A stretch of 41,912 bases of DNA from Intrasporangium chromatireducens Q5-1 (GTDB lineage Bacteria; Actinomycetota; Actinomycetes; Actinomycetales; Dermatophilaceae), in contig NZ_AWQS01000015.1 in the NCBI RefSeq assembly GCF_000576575.1, forward strand, positions 1 to 41,912, read 5' to 3'. Below are positions 41,626 through 41,912 of this stretch, piece by piece. A model generated the notes under the pieces. The model searched no databases, was not told the origin of the DNA, and was given only the letters and a program-made list of their open reading frames with translations. How positions within the stretch are numbered: the stretch's first letter is position 1; every line of letters starts with the position of its first letter. The translations under genes and the position numbers were made by a program.

Positions 41626-41723
41626 TCTTGACGTCGAGACTTCGTGCAACGCGTCGTGCAACCAAAGCGGCGATCGGCTGCTCGCGCTTGCCCCCCCGGA
41701 ACTGCTGAGCTAAAAGAGCCGAC

Positions 41724-41872
41724 CGACGTTTCCGCAGGTCACAGGGCCGTTCGGGTCTGAGCCGGAGCCCACCACCAAGAGGACCGTCCTGTTACCGGGG
41801 AAGAGTGTCACTCTGCCCATTTCTGGTCCCGGGGCGCGTGCAACGAGTTGCGACGTTTCCGCAGGTCACAGG
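41724..41872. repeat. pair of 22-bp direct repeats
   Basis: An identical 22-bp unit starting CGACGTTTCCGCAGG occurs at 41724-41745 and 41851-41872, 127 bases apart start to start. The context is non-coding. It may be an attachment or recombinase site, or part of a tandem repeat that continues beyond the window. Confidence 0.7.
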
Positions 41873-41912
41873 CTGTTACTGAGGAGTTGGAAATGGTGGC
41901 CAGGGGCGGGGT

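Larger units (their letters stand above)
41077..41912. other. non-coding tail with repeats, no convincing gene
   Basis: About 835 bases. Several open frames exist on both strands, including one on the minus strand at 41307-41519 beginning MARIPLGVGHGMDIHP with fair codon bias, but none has a recognised domain or ribosome site. The stretch holds the hairpin at 41598-41625, a 22-bp direct repeat, and three copies of CGTGCAAC (41643, 41654, 41837). This may be the boundary of the accessory region. Confidence 0.6.

Noticed and set aside
41180-41665. 161-codon frame on the minus strand with a CAHCG segment
   Set aside because: No recognised domain, poor codon bias, and it runs through the perfect hairpin at 41598-41625.
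1-41912. CRISPR array, rRNA or tRNA genes
   Set aside because: No regularly spaced repeats, cloverleaf with a TTCRA arm, or rRNA-like stretch was seen; the only direct repeat pair (41724, 41851) has two units.

Overview
The window is high-GC DNA with GTG/TTG starts, strings of 4-bp start/stop overlaps, and several luciferase-like (LLM) flavin or F420 oxidoreductases. This points to an actinobacterium; genus cannot be read from the sequence. Most of it is one large accessory catabolic locus for a CoA-activated carboxylic acid.

Region 1 (121-4052) is a separate small module: an MmyB-type XRE regulator divergent from a DHA2-type MFS exporter, followed by a small metal-binding cupin and an aldo/keto reductase. 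A roughly 320-bp non-coding stretch separates it from the catabolic locus.

Region 2 (4372-23699) starts with a divergent promoter between an F420-type LLM oxidoreductase (minus) and an MHS-type MFS importer (plus). A run of same-strand genes follows: class III CoA-transferase, enoyl-CoA hydratase, acyl-CoA dehydrogenase, SDR, two 3-hydroxyacyl-CoA dehydrogenases, a degenerate acyl-CoA dehydrogenase, an acyl-CoA ligase, an alpha-methylacyl-CoA racemase-like protein, a medium-chain reductase, a thiolase, a third 3-hydroxyacyl-CoA dehydrogenase, an atypical crotonase and two MmgE/PrpD proteins. This is a full activation plus beta-oxidation set with racemase and MmgE/PrpD additions, which suggests a branched or alicyclic acid.

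Region 3 (23790-33479) is a second operon behind a 19-bp palindrome. It encodes a thiolase-fold protein without the nucleophilic cysteine, a Zn-ribbon/OB-fold (DUF35) partner, a third MmgE/PrpD, a CoA-transferase, an acyl-CoA dehydrogenase with an isovaleryl-CoA-dehydrogenase-type base, a degenerate plus a canonical MaoC protein, an LLM oxidoreductase, an alpha/beta hydrolase and an MFS transporter. Dehydrogenase, two-part MaoC hydratase and Cys-less thiolase with DUF35 is the arrangement of actinobacterial steroid side-chain retro-aldol cleavage, but here in a different context.

Region 4 (33573-40553) holds a FadR/GntR-type regulator, an intact IS5-family insertion between that regulator and its terminator, a nitrate/taurine-type ABC transporter, an LLM gene broken by a one-base frameshift, and an SDR lacking the catalytic Tyr and Lys. 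TGTCA-type sites matching FadR-family operators lie upstream of regions 2 and 3, the regulator and the ABC operon, suggesting one regulon.

Region 5 (40554-41912) is mostly non-coding, with one small HEPN-like gene, hairpins and a 22-bp direct repeat. The substrate of the locus is not identifiable from sequence alone.
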